Assembly (NCBI GenBank): GCA_037439465.1
Contig: JBBIVX010000009.1
Location: 1-64,000 of the forward strand
Direction: 5' to 3'
DNA: 64,000 nucleotides
Source: Parasulfuritortus sp037439465
GTDB lineage: Bacteria > Pseudomonadota > Gammaproteobacteria > Burkholderiales > Thiobacillaceae
Part shown: positions 56,151 to 64,000 of the stretch, one piece after another
Position numbering within the stretch: the first letter of the stretch is position 1
How the letters are laid out: each line of letters starts with the position of its first letter
Notes under the pieces: model-generated
Database searches by the model: none
The model's input: the letters and a program-made list of their open reading frames with translations, nothing else
Told to the model about the DNA's origin: nothing
Position numbers and translations under genes: made by a program

Positions 56151-57194
56151 GACTGGTCTCTCCAAACGGCGCTCGGGCTTAAACAGGCCATCCGGCTATG
56201 GGCCCGGGAGCTGGGTTTCGCCGCCGTGGGTGTTGCCTCGCCCCAACTCGGCGAGGCCGGGGATAGGCTCGCCGACTGGCTGGCCGGGGGTTACCACGGC
56301 GGCATGGATTATATGGCGCGGCACGCCGACAAGCGCGTCCACCCTGCTTCACTGCTGCCCGGCACCCGCTCCATACTCTGCGTCCGTCTGGATTATGCGG
56401 CTGCTCCGGGCACTCCCGCACCCAACCCGGTTACGGCCCCGGTCTCCTGTTATGCCCGCGGCCGCGATTACCACAAGGTGGTGCGCGGCCGCCTGCAAAA
56501 ACTGGCGGAGCGCATCGAGTCGGAGGTCGGTCCGTTCACCTACCGCGCCTTTTCCGACAGCGCACCGGTGCTCGAAGTGGAGCTGGCCAACCGGGCCGGA
56601 CTGGGCTGGCGGGGCAAGCATACCCTGCTGTTGAACCGGCAGGGTTCCTGGTCCTTTCTCGGCGAATTGTTCACCGATCTCCCCCTACCCCCCGACCTGC
56701 CCGCAGCGGGGCATTGCGGTCGCTGCACCGCCTGCCTGGACAATTGTCCGACCGGTGCCTTCGTGGCACCTTACGTGCTGGATGCGCGCCGCTGCATTTC
56801 CTACCTCACCATCGAACACGCCGGCCCCATCCCCGAGCCGCTGCGGCCCCTGCTTGGCAACCACATCTACGGCTGCGACGATTGCCAGCAGGTCTGTCCC
56901 TGGAACCGCCACGCCCAAGCGGCTGCCCTGGATGATTTTCTGCCTCGCAACCGACTCGATCAGGCTGACCTCATCGAATGGTTTACCTGGACCGAAACCG
57001 ACTTCAACGACCGGCTGGCCGGTTCGCCCATTCGCCGTATCGGCCATGAAAGGTGGCGGCGCAATATCGCCGTTGCCCTGGGCAACGGCCCGCCCTCTGC
57101 GGAGGCCAGCGCTGCCCTGGAAGCGTGCCGCGACGACCCCTCGTCCCTGGTGCGCGAACATGTGCGCTGGGCGCTGGCACGACTATCGGGCTAA
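56142..57194 (+). CDS. queG: Epoxyqueuosine reductase
   Basis: 350 aa from the ATG at 56142; the frame is open upstream to 55971 within tsaE. Cobalamin-dependent reductase that makes queuosine in tRNA. N-terminal region LGFAAVGVASPQLGEAGDRL and GGYHGGMDYMARH; two [4Fe-4S] motifs CGRCTACLDNCPTGAF and CDDCQQVCPWN; C-terminal HEAT-like helices. The start overlaps tsaE head to head. The stop codon overlaps the murI -10 element. Confidence 0.94.
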   Translation: MTHDWSLQTALGLKQAIRLWARELGFAAVGVASPQLGEAGDRLADWLAGGYHGGMDYMARHADKRVHPASLLPGTRSILCVRLDYAAAPGTPAPNPVTAPVSCYARGRDYHKVVRGRLQKLAERIESEVGPFTYRAFSDSAPVLEVELANRAGLGWRGKHTLLLNRQGSWSFLGELFTDLPLPPDLPAAGHCGRCTACLDNCPTGAFVAPYVLDARRCISYLTIEHAGPIPEPLRPLLGNHIYGCDDCQQVCPWNRHAQAAALDDFLPRNRLDQADLIEWFTWTETDFNDRLAGSPIRRIGHERWRRNIAVALGNGPPSAEASAALEACRDDPSSLVREHVRWALARLSG

Positions 57195-57203
57195 AATGCC
57201 GGC
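57192..57203 (+). promoter_or_regulatory. -10-like element 6 nt before the murI start
   Basis: TAAAAT (57192-57197) then GCCGGC and the ATG at 57204. The spacer GCCGGC is the same as before mutL and aat. A leaderless transcript is predicted, although read-through from queG is also possible. Confidence 0.45.
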
Positions 57204-58010
57204 ATGAATCCTCGCGCGCGCAATCCCATCGGCGTCTTCGATTCCGGCGTCGGCGGTCTCACCGTCGTTCGCGCCCTGATGGAGCGTTTGCCGTTTGAAT
57301 CCATTCACTACTTCGGCGACACCGCGCGGGTGCCCTATGGTGTCAAGTCGGTGGAGACCATCGGCCGCTACACCACCCAAATCGCCCAATTTTTGCTGGA
57401 AAAAGAGGTCAAGCTACTGATCATCGCCTGCAACACCATGGCGGCGGTATCTTCCCAGGTGGTGCGCGACCTCTCACCGGTGCCGGTACTGGACGTCATC
57501 GAGGCAGGCGCCCTCAATGCCCTGGCCGCCACCCGCAGCCGCCGCATTGGCGTCATCGGCACCCCCACCACGGTCAACAGCAATGCCTATGGCCGCGCCA
57601 TCCACCGAGTCGAGCCGGAGGCGCGTGTCATTTCACAGGCCTGCGCCCTGTTCGTGCCGCTGGTGGAGGAAGGCTGGCTCGATCACCCGGTCACACGACT
57701 GACCGCCCAGGAATACCTGCGGCCGGTGCTGGCGGAAAAGGTCGATACACTGGTACTGGGCTGCACCCACTACCCGCTGCTGAAACCGCTGCTCCAGGAA
57801 GTAGCGGGGCCCGACGTCTCCCTGGTGGACTCCGCCGAAGCCATGGCGGAACAGGCCGCCGCCCTGCTCACCGACCTCAATCTGCACACCCCCGCGCGCA
57901 CCCCTGCCCCTTATCACTATTACATCACCGACGTGCCGCTGCGCTTCCAGACCATAGGCGAGCGCTTCCTCGGCCGCGCCCTCGACAATGTCCACGTGGT
58001 GAAATGGTGA
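57204..58010 (+). CDS. murI: Glutamate racemase
   Basis: 268 aa. Both catalytic Cys regions are present: IIACNTMAAVSSQVV and LVLGCTHYPLLKPLL, plus the N-terminal GVFDSGVGGLTVVRAL and YFGDTARVPYGVKS. It supplies D-glutamate for peptidoglycan. It begins 9 nt after queG. It has no SD sequence. Confidence 0.96.
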   Translation: MNPRARNPIGVFDSGVGGLTVVRALMERLPFESIHYFGDTARVPYGVKSVETIGRYTTQIAQFLLEKEVKLLIIACNTMAAVSSQVVRDLSPVPVLDVIEAGALNALAATRSRRIGVIGTPTTVNSNAYGRAIHRVEPEARVISQACALFVPLVEEGWLDHPVTRLTAQEYLRPVLAEKVDTLVLGCTHYPLLKPLLQEVAGPDVSLVDSAEAMAEQAAALLTDLNLHTPARTPAPYHYYITDVPLRFQTIGERFLGRALDNVHVVKW

Positions 58011-58078
58011 CCGGGGTTGGTAGCAAGAAACCACGCCGAGGGTGATGAAAAACAGCGCTTGCACTAAAAAAAAAACGA

Positions 58079-58160
58079 TATACTTTCTTCTGGTATGCCG
58101 GCCTTCGGTAACCAACTTTCGCTCTCAAGTATTTACTTTTCCATGAAAGGAAGATGCACC
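58079..58160 (+). promoter_or_regulatory. Promoter region and leader of the small cytochrome c gene
   Basis: TATACT at 58079-58084 is a fair -10, preceded by an A10 run (58066-58075). AAGGAAG at 58147-58153 is the ribosome binding site. The 150-nt gap after murI holds no other gene. Confidence 0.4.
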
Positions 58161-58451
58161 ATGAAGACCCTGACCGCCGCCTTTGCCGCCGTTGCCATGA
58201 TCGCCGCCGGTTCCGCCCTGGCCTCCGAAGACCTCGCCAAGAAAAACAAGTGCACCACCTGCCACGACATGTCCGCCAAGAAGATGGGCCCGACCTGGAA
58301 AGACATCGCCGCCAAGAGCGACGCAGCCACCATCAAGGCCGCCATCGAGAAGGGCAGCAAGGGCAAGTACGGCAAGATCCCGATGCCGCCCCAACCCAAA
58401 GCCATGGCCGATGCCGATGCCATCACCAAGTGGATCGCCAGCCTGAAGTAA
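58161..58451 (+). CDS. Small monoheme cytochrome c (c-551/c8 type)
   Basis: 96 aa from the ATG at 58161, AAGGAAG 8 nt upstream. Signal peptide MKTLTAAFAAVAMIAAGSALA, heme motif CTTCH and a Met ligand in KIPMPPQ. The size and spacing match cytochrome c-551/c8, soluble periplasmic carriers able to feed NirS, NorC or terminal oxidases. A strong terminator follows. Confidence 0.92.
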   Translation: MKTLTAAFAAVAMIAAGSALASEDLAKKNKCTTCHDMSAKKMGPTWKDIAAKSDAATIKAAIEKGSKGKYGKIPMPPQPKAMADADAITKWIASLK

Positions 58452-58470
58452 ACGCTGCACCGCACCAACA

Positions 58471-58497
58471 AAAAGCGTGGCCAGGCCACGCTTTTTT
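58471..58497. terminator. Bidirectional terminator between the cytochrome c gene and folA
   Basis: AAAAGCGTGG and CCACGCTTTT arms around CCAGG, followed by T6 on the plus strand and preceded by A on the other. It serves both convergent genes. Confidence 0.85.
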
Positions 58498-58506
58498 GTT
58501 GCCCAT

Positions 58507-59022
58507 TCAAACCCGCTCGTAGACCACGAAGTCATAGGCCAGGCCATTCTGGCCGACATGACTTTCCCGCGCCGTCTCCCGCCAATCGGTGCGGGTGAAG
58601 GCTGGGAAATGCGCGTCACCTTCGTAATCCGCCAGAATCTCGGTGACATAGAGACGCTGCGCGCGAGGCAAGGCCTGCGCATAGAGGTTCGCCCCGCCCA
58701 CGAAGAACACCTCCGTATCGCCGTCACAGGCGACCAGGGCGGCCTCGATCGACGGCACCGTGCGGCACCCCTCCGCCTGGTAGTCCGGATTACGCGACAC
58801 GATCAGCGTATGCCGTCCTGGCAGGGGGCGGCCGATGGACTCGTAGGTACGGCGGCCCATGATGATGTGATGCCCCATGGTCAGCGACTTGAAGCGCTTC
58901 AGGTCCTCTGGCAGGCGCCAGGGCAGAGTGTTGTGAACGCCGATGACACGATTGCGGGCCATGGCGACGATAAGACTCAATCTTGGTTGCACACCCCCCG
59001 CCTCACGCCTCGCCATCATCAC
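58507..59022 (-). CDS. folA: Dihydrofolate reductase
   Basis: 171 aa, slightly longer than usual because of ~12 extra N-terminal residues; an ATG at 59016 is also in frame. Core motifs: LSLIVAMARNRVIGVHNTLPW, DLKRFKSLTMGHHIIMGRRTYES and FVGGANLYAQAL. It regenerates tetrahydrofolate after ThyA. It overlaps thyA by ATGA, so the two steps of the thymidylate cycle are translationally coupled. Confidence 0.95.
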   Translation of the reverse strand: MMMARREAGGVQPRLSLIVAMARNRVIGVHNTLPWRLPEDLKRFKSLTMGHHIIMGRRTYESIGRPLPGRHTLIVSRNPDYQAEGCRTVPSIEAALVACDGDTEVFFVGGANLYAQALPRAQRLYVTEILADYEGDAHFPAFTRTDWRETARESHVGQNGLAYDFVVYERV

Positions 59023-59813
59023 ACCGCCACCGGCGCCTTGATGCCGGGATGGGGGTCGTAGCCTTCGAGAATAAAATCCTCATACTTGAAGGCAAACAGA
59101 TCGCTCACTTCCGGATTCAGGCGCATGACGGGCAGAGGGCGAAAGTCGCGGCCGAGTTGCAGACGCACCTGATCGAGATGGTTGCGGTAGATGTGCGCAT
59201 CTCCCAGGGTGTGCACGAAGTCGCCAGGTTTGAGGCCGGTGACCTGCGCCACCATCATGGTCAACAGGGCATAGCTGGCGATATTGAAGGGCACGCCCAG
59301 GAAGATGTCGGCGCTGCGCTGGTAGAGCTGGCAGGAGAGCCTGCCCTCGGCCACATAGAACTGGAAGAGGGCGTGACAGGGCGGCAGTTTCATGTAGGGC
59401 AGTTCGCCGACGTTCCAGGCGGAAACGATGAGACGGCGTGAGTCGGGGGTGCGTTTCAAGGTTTCCAGCACCTCGCCGATCTGGTCGATGTGGCGACCGT
59501 CACGGGCTGGCCAGGAACGCCACTGATAGCCGTAGATGGGGCCGAGCTCACCATTCGCATCGGCCCATTCGTCCCAGATGGAAACACCGTTGTCCTTGAG
59601 GTATTTGATGTTGGTGTCGCCCTGCAGGAACCACAGCAACTCGTGGATGATGGACTTGAGATGGACCTTTTTTGTGGTCAACAGGGGAAACCCAGAGTCC
59701 AGATCGAAACGCATCTGGTAGCCGAACACCGACAGGGTGCCGGTACCGGTGCGGTCGGACTTGTTGACGCCATGTTCGAGTACATGGCGAAGCAGGTCAT
59801 GATATTGCCGCAT
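59019..59813 (-). CDS. thyA: Thymidylate synthase
   Basis: 264 aa, the normal length. The N-terminal RTGTGTLSVFGYQMRFDL, the active-site Cys in LPPCHALFQFYV, then LYQRSADIFLGVPFNIASYALL and GDAHIYRNHLDQV. It converts dUMP to dTMP using methylene-tetrahydrofolate. An AGGAAA site precedes the ATG. Confidence 0.97.
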   Translation of the reverse strand: MRQYHDLLRHVLEHGVNKSDRTGTGTLSVFGYQMRFDLDSGFPLLTTKKVHLKSIIHELLWFLQGDTNIKYLKDNGVSIWDEWADANGELGPIYGYQWRSWPARDGRHIDQIGEVLETLKRTPDSRRLIVSAWNVGELPYMKLPPCHALFQFYVAEGRLSCQLYQRSADIFLGVPFNIASYALLTMMVAQVTGLKPGDFVHTLGDAHIYRNHLDQVRLQLGRDFRPLPVMRLNPEVSDLFAFKYEDFILEGYDPHPGIKAPVAV

Positions 59814-59867
59814 GGGTTGGTTTCCTTGGTATGTGGGGATGACGTTGACGCTGCGGCGGCAGCTGCC

Positions 59868-60425
59868 TCAATGTAAAGTGCTGCGTTCCAGCTGAGCGAG
59901 TATGTCGCGCACCAGCTTGCGCCCCAATTCGCCCATGCCGCGGGTCAAAACGGCCGCATCGCGCTCGCCGTTGACCAACCGGCGCATGATGCCGGAGAGT
60001 CGGGCCATGTCGCCGCCGGCCTTGAGCATCTGCTCGGCCATGTTGGCCAGGGCGGCCAGCGCCTGGGCGTTGCCGTGCCCGGCCAGGGCAATCATGCCGG
60101 CCAGGCCAGGCGCCGCGGCCTCTTTGTCGCCCGCCGGCTCGATGGGCGGCAACGTGGCTGGGTCGGCAATACCGGCCAGTATGGCCTCGATGATCACCCT
60201 GTCTTCCTCGTCCAGTCCGAGCTGCAGGGAGCGGTCGCGCTTACCGTCGAGGATGTCGCGCACACAGGACACCATCACCGCCCAGCCCCGGCTCTCCGCT
60301 TCGCGCAGCATCTCCAGCAACTGGGGCACGCGGGCACGGTCGTGGACGGCGCCGACGACGGCATGGATGAATGGCGCATGTAAGCGCAGCAGTTGTTCGG
60401 CGGGGGCGGGCAATGCGGCCATCAT
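59868..60425 (-). CDS. Soluble alpha-helical protein of unknown function
   Basis: 185 aa, no membrane segment. Helical N-terminus (LLRLHAPFIHAVVGAVHDRARV, RVIIEAILAGIADPATL) and a C-terminal region rich in Ala, Gly and Leu (ALAALANMAEQMLKAGGDMARLSGIMRRLVNGERD). No family was recognised. It overlaps bpt by ATGA, suggesting a functional or expression link with the N-end-rule transferases. Confidence 0.6.
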   Translation of the reverse strand: MMAALPAPAEQLLRLHAPFIHAVVGAVHDRARVPQLLEMLREAESRGWAVMVSCVRDILDGKRDRSLQLGLDEEDRVIIEAILAGIADPATLPPIEPAGDKEAAAPGLAGMIALAGHGNAQALAALANMAEQMLKAGGDMARLSGIMRRLVNGERDAAVLTRGMGELGRKLVRDILAQLERSTLH

Positions 60426-61162
60426 GGCTCCTCGATGGTGGCTGGCAGACGTTCCCAGACACCCGTGCGTAAAACTTCAAGTGGATGGTAATCCCGCTTA
60501 TAGGCCATCTTGCGGCAGTCGTCGATCAAATAACCAAGATAGAGGTAAGGCAAGTCCATATCCAACGCCAAGCCGATCTGGGCGAGAATGTTGTAGACCC
60601 CCAGGCTGCGCTTGGCGTGTTCCGGGTCGTAGAAGGTATAGAGCGCCGATAAACCATCCTGCAGGACATCGACCAGGCTCACCATGATGGTCGCGCCGGC
60701 CAAGGTGAATTCAAACAGCCGGCTATCCACCGGACTGGTCAGCAGGAAGGCCCGATACTGTTCCCGGTCGTCCTTGTCCATGCCGCCACCGGCATGACGG
60801 GCAGCCTGGTAACGTTGGAAAAGCTGATAATGCCCTTCCTCGAAGCGGAGCGGCAAGACGTTCAGTCCGATATCCTGGTTGCGTGTCAGACAACGGCGCT
60901 GGCGGCGCCGGGGATGGAACTCTGCCACGACCACCCTGACCGGCTGGCAGGCCGCGCAGCCGTCACAGCGTGGCCGGTAGACGAAGTCGCCGCTGCGACG
61001 AAAGCCCAGACGCGCCATCTCGCTATATACGCCCGTATCGACCAGGCTGGCCGGCGTGGCCACCTGGGAACGGGCCAGCCGCCCCGGCAGATAGCTACAC
61101 GGATAAGGCGCCGTCAGGTAGTACAACAGGGGCTGCAGAGGTAGCTCGTTCATTGAGGTCAT
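60422..61162 (-). CDS. bpt: Aspartate/glutamate leucyltransferase (Bpt)
   Basis: 246 aa. The N-terminal Cys motif CDGCAACQPVRVVV binds metal or an Fe-S cluster; then YQAARHAGGGMDKDDREQY and GLSALYTFYDPEHAKRSLGVYN, diagnostic for Bpt/Ate1. It adds Leu to N-terminal Asp or Glu, marking proteins for ClpAP. Its start overlaps the aat 3' end by 68 nt; aat and bpt are neighbours in many proteobacteria. Confidence 0.94.
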   Translation of the reverse strand: MTSMNELPLQPLLYYLTAPYPCSYLPGRLARSQVATPASLVDTGVYSEMARLGFRRSGDFVYRPRCDGCAACQPVRVVVAEFHPRRRQRRCLTRNQDIGLNVLPLRFEEGHYQLFQRYQAARHAGGGMDKDDREQYRAFLLTSPVDSRLFEFTLAGATIMVSLVDVLQDGLSALYTFYDPEHAKRSLGVYNILAQIGLALDMDLPYLYLGYLIDDCRKMAYKRDYHPLEVLRTGVWERLPATIEEP

Positions 61163-61847
61163 CGGCGAAGGTCCAAGGTCCTGGCACGCCCGGCAAGTTT
61201 ACCAATATCGCCAGCCACGCTCGAAACTGTCGCGCGGCAATGGGCCGCGCCCCAAGGGAGGCGAGATGCTTGGTCTCCATCTGGCAATCGATGAGACCGA
61301 AATCCCAACGTCTCAGTTGCCAGACGAGGTGGGCAAGGGCGATCTTGGAGGCATCGCTGACCCGGCTGAACATCGATTCGCCGTAGAACACCCGGCCGAT
61401 AGCCACGCCATAAAGTCCACCGACCAGATCGCCGCCGATCCAGGTTTCCACCGAATGAGCCTGGCCGAGTTCATGCAGCCGCCGGTAGGCCGCTCGCATT
61501 TCCGCCGATATCCAGGTACCGGACTGGCCCACACGCGGCTCGGCGCAGGCCCGCGTCACGGCATCGAAGTCGCTATCGACACGGACTTGGTAATCCGGCC
61601 GGCGCAGCCGTTTGGCCAGCGAGCGGGAAAGCCGGAATTCAGGGGGAAACAGCACCATGCGCGGGTCCGGCGACCACCAGAGTATGGGCTCACCGGGGCT
61701 GTACCAGGGGAAGATGCCGAGGCGGTAAGCGGCCAAGAGCCGCGCCGGCGACAAGTCAGCGCCCGCCGCCAAAAGACCATTGGGCTCCGCCAGGGCGAGC
61801 TCGGGCGGCGGAAAGGAATCGTTGCGCGATAGCCAGGGAATCGTCAT
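61095..61847 (-). CDS. aat: Leucyl/phenylalanyl-tRNA-protein transferase
   Basis: 250 aa from the ATG at 61847. GLLAAGADLSPARLLAAYRL, GIFPWYSPGEPILWWSPDPR and GVAIGRVFYGESMFSRVSDASKIAL are diagnostic. It attaches Leu or Phe to N-terminal Lys or Arg in the bacterial N-degron pathway. The start lacks an SD but has TAAAAT 7 nt upstream. The C-terminus runs over the bpt start. Confidence 0.95.
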   Translation of the reverse strand: MTIPWLSRNDSFPPPELALAEPNGLLAAGADLSPARLLAAYRLGIFPWYSPGEPILWWSPDPRMVLFPPEFRLSRSLAKRLRRPDYQVRVDSDFDAVTRACAEPRVGQSGTWISAEMRAAYRRLHELGQAHSVETWIGGDLVGGLYGVAIGRVFYGESMFSRVSDASKIALAHLVWQLRRWDFGLIDCQMETKHLASLGARPIAARQFRAWLAILVNLPGVPGPWTFADDLNERATSAAPVVLPDGALSV

Positions 61848-61871
61848 GCCGGCGATTTTACGGGATAGAAT
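61848..61871. promoter_or_regulatory. Back-to-back -10 elements between aat and the copper ATPase
   Basis: On the minus strand TAAAAT (61860-61855) is followed by CGCCGGC and the aat ATG. On the plus strand TAGAAT (61866-61871) lies 9 nt before the ATPase ATG. Only 33 nt separate the two genes, so their promoters must overlap. Confidence 0.45.
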
Positions 61872-61880
61872 CGCCCGACC

Positions 61881-64000
61881 ATGCCGGTTGTTACCTCCCC
61901 CACGCGCTGCTTTCACTGCGGCGAGCCCATTCCCCCCGGTACGGACTACCCGGTCCGTTTTGCCAATACGGTCAGACCCGCCTGCTGCCGGGGTTGCCAG
62001 GCGGTGGCGCAGACCATCATCGACTCCGGCAATGCCGACTACTACCGCCTGCGCACCGATCTACCCAAGACCCCAGAAGCGGCACTGGAAGAACTGCGCA
62101 AGCTCGAACTTTATGACCTGCCGGAAGTGCAGCAGAGTTTCGTCAAGGCCGAGGGCGTGGTACGCGAGGCCAACCTGATCCTCGAGGGCATAGTCTGCGC
62201 CGCCTGCGTCTGGCTCAATGAGCGACATCTCAGGCAATTGCCAGGGGTCATCGCGGCCGACATCAATTTTTCCACCCACCGCGCCCGCGTACGCTGGGAT
62301 GACAGCCGCGTCCAGCTTTCGCAAATCCTGCAGGCGGTGCGCGAGATCGGTTACCTCGCCTATCCGTTCGACAGCGGCCGTCAGGAAGAAGTGTTCCGCA
62401 AGGAACGCAACGCCGCCATCCGCCGTCTCGCCATCGCCGGCCTCGGCATGATGCAGGTGATGATGTACGCCATCCCGGTCTATCTCGCCGAGGCCGGCAC
62501 CATGGACGCGGACATCCAGGCACTGATGCGCTTTGCCAGTCTGCTGTTGACCACGCCGGTGGTGTTCTATTCCGCCTGGCCCTTTTTCCAGGGCGCCTGG
62601 CGCGATTTGAAGCTCCATCGTGTCGGCATGGATGTGCCGGTGGCGCTGGGCGTCGGCGCAGCCTATGCCGCCAGCGTTTACGGCACATTTACCGGATCTG
62701 CCGACGTCTATTTCGACTCGGTGACCATGTTCGTTTTCTTTCTGCTCACCGGCCGTTTCCTGGAGATGAGCGCCCGCAAAAAATCTGCCGAGGCGGCCGA
62801 GACCCTGGTTAAACTCATTCCCGCCGCCGCTGAACGTCTGCCCGGCTGGCCGGCCCGGCGGGAGCCGGAGACCGTGGCGGCGGCGCGGCTCTGCCCCGGC
62901 GACCATGTCATCGTGGGGCCGGGCGAGAGCTTTCCGGCCGACGGTACGGTGGCGGAAGGCGAATCGAGCGTCGACGAATCGCTGCTCACGGGCGAATCCA
63001 ACCCCATACACAAACGACCAGACAGCCCGGTCATCGGCGGCACCCTCAATCTGGCCAGCCCCTTGGTGGTGCGGGTGGAGAAGGTGGGTGCGGACACGGT
63101 GTTGTCAGGGATCGTCCGCCTGCTCGACCGGGCCCTGGCGGAAAAGCCGCGTCTGGCCTTGGCCGCCGACCGGGTCGCCTCCTGGTTCGTGCTGGCGCTG
63201 CTGGCCGTGGCAACCGCCGTCGCCGGCGTTTGGTATGTGCTGGACCCCGGCCGGGCCTTCTGGATCACCGTTTCGGTATTGGTGGTTTCCTGCCCGTGCG
63301 CCCTGGCCCTGGCCACGCCGGCGGCTTTGACCACCGCCCTTGGCCGCCTGACCCGTATGGGCCTTTTGTCGACGCGCGGCCACGCCCTGGAGACGCTGGC
63401 CCGCGCCACCGATTTTGTCTTCGACAAGACCGGCACCCTCACCACCGGCCAGTTCCGCCTGCTCGAGGTCCTGCTCCGGCGCGGTAGCCATGAGGCGGCG
63501 CTGGGGCTGGCCGCCGCCCTCGAACAAGGGTCCACGCACCCGATCGCCACCGCCCTGCGCGAGGCCGCCGGCACGACCCCGCACCAGGCCACCGAACTCG
63601 TCTACTCCGCCGGTCAGGGTATTGCCGGCATGATCGCCGGCCAACGTTACCGCCTCGGCAATCCGGCCTTCGTGGGCGCCGAGCCTGCCCTCGAGACCGC
63701 TGGCCTGACCGTGATCGGCCTGGCAGATGCGGACGGCGTCATTGCCTGGTTCGGACTGGGCGACGCGTTGCGGGATCAGGCCGGCGGCCTGATGACTGAG
63801 CTGAAGGCTCTGGGCGTGCGCCTGCACCTGTTCTCCGGTGACCGCCCGGATAACGTGCTCGCCCTGTCACGCCGGTTGGGAATCGAAGATGCGCGCGGCG
63901 GACTGCTGCCGCAGGACAAGCTGGCAGCCGTCAAGGCGCTGCAGGATGAGGGCGCCATCGTCGTCATGACCGGCGACGGGGTCAACGACGCCCCCGTGTT
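61881..64000 (+). CDS. ccoI: CcoI/FixI-type copper P-type ATPase, 3' end beyond the window
   Basis: At least 706 residues; the frame is open at the window edge. The N-terminal CFHCGEPIPPG and CCRGC match the CcoI metal-binding region; an HMA domain follows with GIVCAACVWL. Then membrane helices, the actuator motif LLTGES, the CPC ion site VSCPCALALATPAAL, phosphorylation site DKTGTLTTG, the HP motif in THPIA and TGDGVNDAP at the edge. CcoI delivers copper for cbb3-type cytochrome oxidase assembly, so a cbb3 oxidase locus probably continues to the right. An alternative is a general copper exporter, but the N-terminus argues for CcoI. Confidence 0.88.
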   Translation, partial: MPVVTSPTRCFHCGEPIPPGTDYPVRFANTVRPACCRGCQAVAQTIIDSGNADYYRLRTDLPKTPEAALEELRKLELYDLPEVQQSFVKAEGVVREANLILEGIVCAACVWLNERHLRQLPGVIAADINFSTHRARVRWDDSRVQLSQILQAVREIGYLAYPFDSGRQEEVFRKERNAAIRRLAIAGLGMMQVMMYAIPVYLAEAGTMDADIQALMRFASLLLTTPVVFYSAWPFFQGAWRDLKLHRVGMDVPVALGVGAAYAASVYGTFTGSADVYFDSVTMFVFFLLTGRFLEMSARKKSAEAAETLVKLIPAAAERLPGWPARREPETVAAARLCPGDHVIVGPGESFPADGTVAEGESSVDESLLTGESNPIHKRPDSPVIGGTLNLASPLVVRVEKVGADTVLSGIVRLLDRALAEKPRLALAADRVASWFVLALLAVATAVAGVWYVLDPGRAFWITVSVLVVSCPCALALATPAALTTALGRLTRMGLLSTRGHALETLARATDFVFDKTGTLTTGQFRLLEVLLRRGSHEAALGLAAALEQGSTHPIATALREAAGTTPHQATELVYSAGQGIAGMIAGQRYRLGNPAFVGAEPALETAGLTVIGLADADGVIAWFGLGDALRDQAGGLMTELKALGVRLHLFSGDRPDNVLALSRRLGIEDARGGLLPQDKLAAVKALQDEGAIVVMTGDGVNDAPV

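Overview
The window is GC-rich, gene-dense chromosomal DNA. It most likely comes from a chemolithotrophic, sulfur-oxidising, denitrifying betaproteobacterium related to Thiobacillus, Sulfuritalea or Sulfuricella. That placement is inferred from gene content: an oxidative-type dsr cluster with dsrEFH and dsrL, cd1 nitrite reductase with a full heme d1 assembly set, cNOR, and the tsaE-amiC / mutL-miaA / queG neighbourhoods. No tRNA, rRNA, insertion sequence or CRISPR array was seen.

Layout. 0-11.4 kb: a Tat-exported HIRAN protein, a broken Cas3-HD gene, xseA, a FimV-like protein, an HDOD protein, miaA, a diguanylate cyclase, an S24-like protein, mutL, and a DUF6776-bactofilin-M23 peptidase trio. 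11.4-17.9 kb: nitrogen-oxide accessory region with two DUF2249 + polytopic membrane protein cassettes, nnrS, a 36-aa membrane protein and a hemerythrin. These surround a scar where the nar locus was deleted (narI and narL fragments back to back, a dead DsrC/TusE-like gene, an orphan terminator). 18-26.7 kb: nirS-C-F-DL-G-H-hemerythrin-J-N on the minus strand. 26.8-29.3 kb: a small membrane protein plus norCB on the plus strand, divergent from nirS. 30.1-34 kb: a minus-strand operon divergent from dsr, encoding a small protein, a Cas6/Cmx6-like protein, a cysteine-less DsrC paralogue, a sulfurtransferase, an unknown protein and a TauD-like dioxygenase. 34.2-47.1 kb: dsrABEFHCMKLJOP, then dsrN and dsrR, followed by cysG. 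48.6-54.4 kb: a lysine acetyltransferase divergent from an HDAC-type deacetylase, then a soluble NarX/NarL-like two-component pair. 54.4-64 kb: amiC, tsaE, queG, murI, a small cytochrome c, folA, thyA, an unknown gene, bpt, aat and the start of a CcoI-type copper ATPase.

How it fits together. Stored sulfur would be oxidised through DsrC/DsrEFH, DsrAB and the DsrMKJOP membrane complex. Electrons could go to nitrite and NO through NirS and NorCB. Siroheme is needed by DsrAB and is also the precursor of heme d1; CysG is encoded here, DsrN probably amidates siroheme, and NirDL/G/H decarboxylate it toward d1. Five FNR/NnrR-type 14-bp boxes lie at promoter-like distances before nirS, orf-norCB, nnrS and both DUF2249 cassettes, so one NO- or anoxia-responsive CRP/FNR regulator probably controls the denitrification half. 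No gene for that regulator is in the window. No intact narGHJI, nos, norQD, nirE or dsrS was found here.

The sequence points most worth follow-up are the dsr-divergent companion operon with its Cas6/Cmx6-like protein, the nar deletion scar, the twin DUF2249 cassettes, the CTACCC/GGGTAG operator candidate before dsrA, and a recurrent -10-like hexamer placed 6-7 nt before start codons lacking a ribosome binding site, which suggests leaderless mRNAs.
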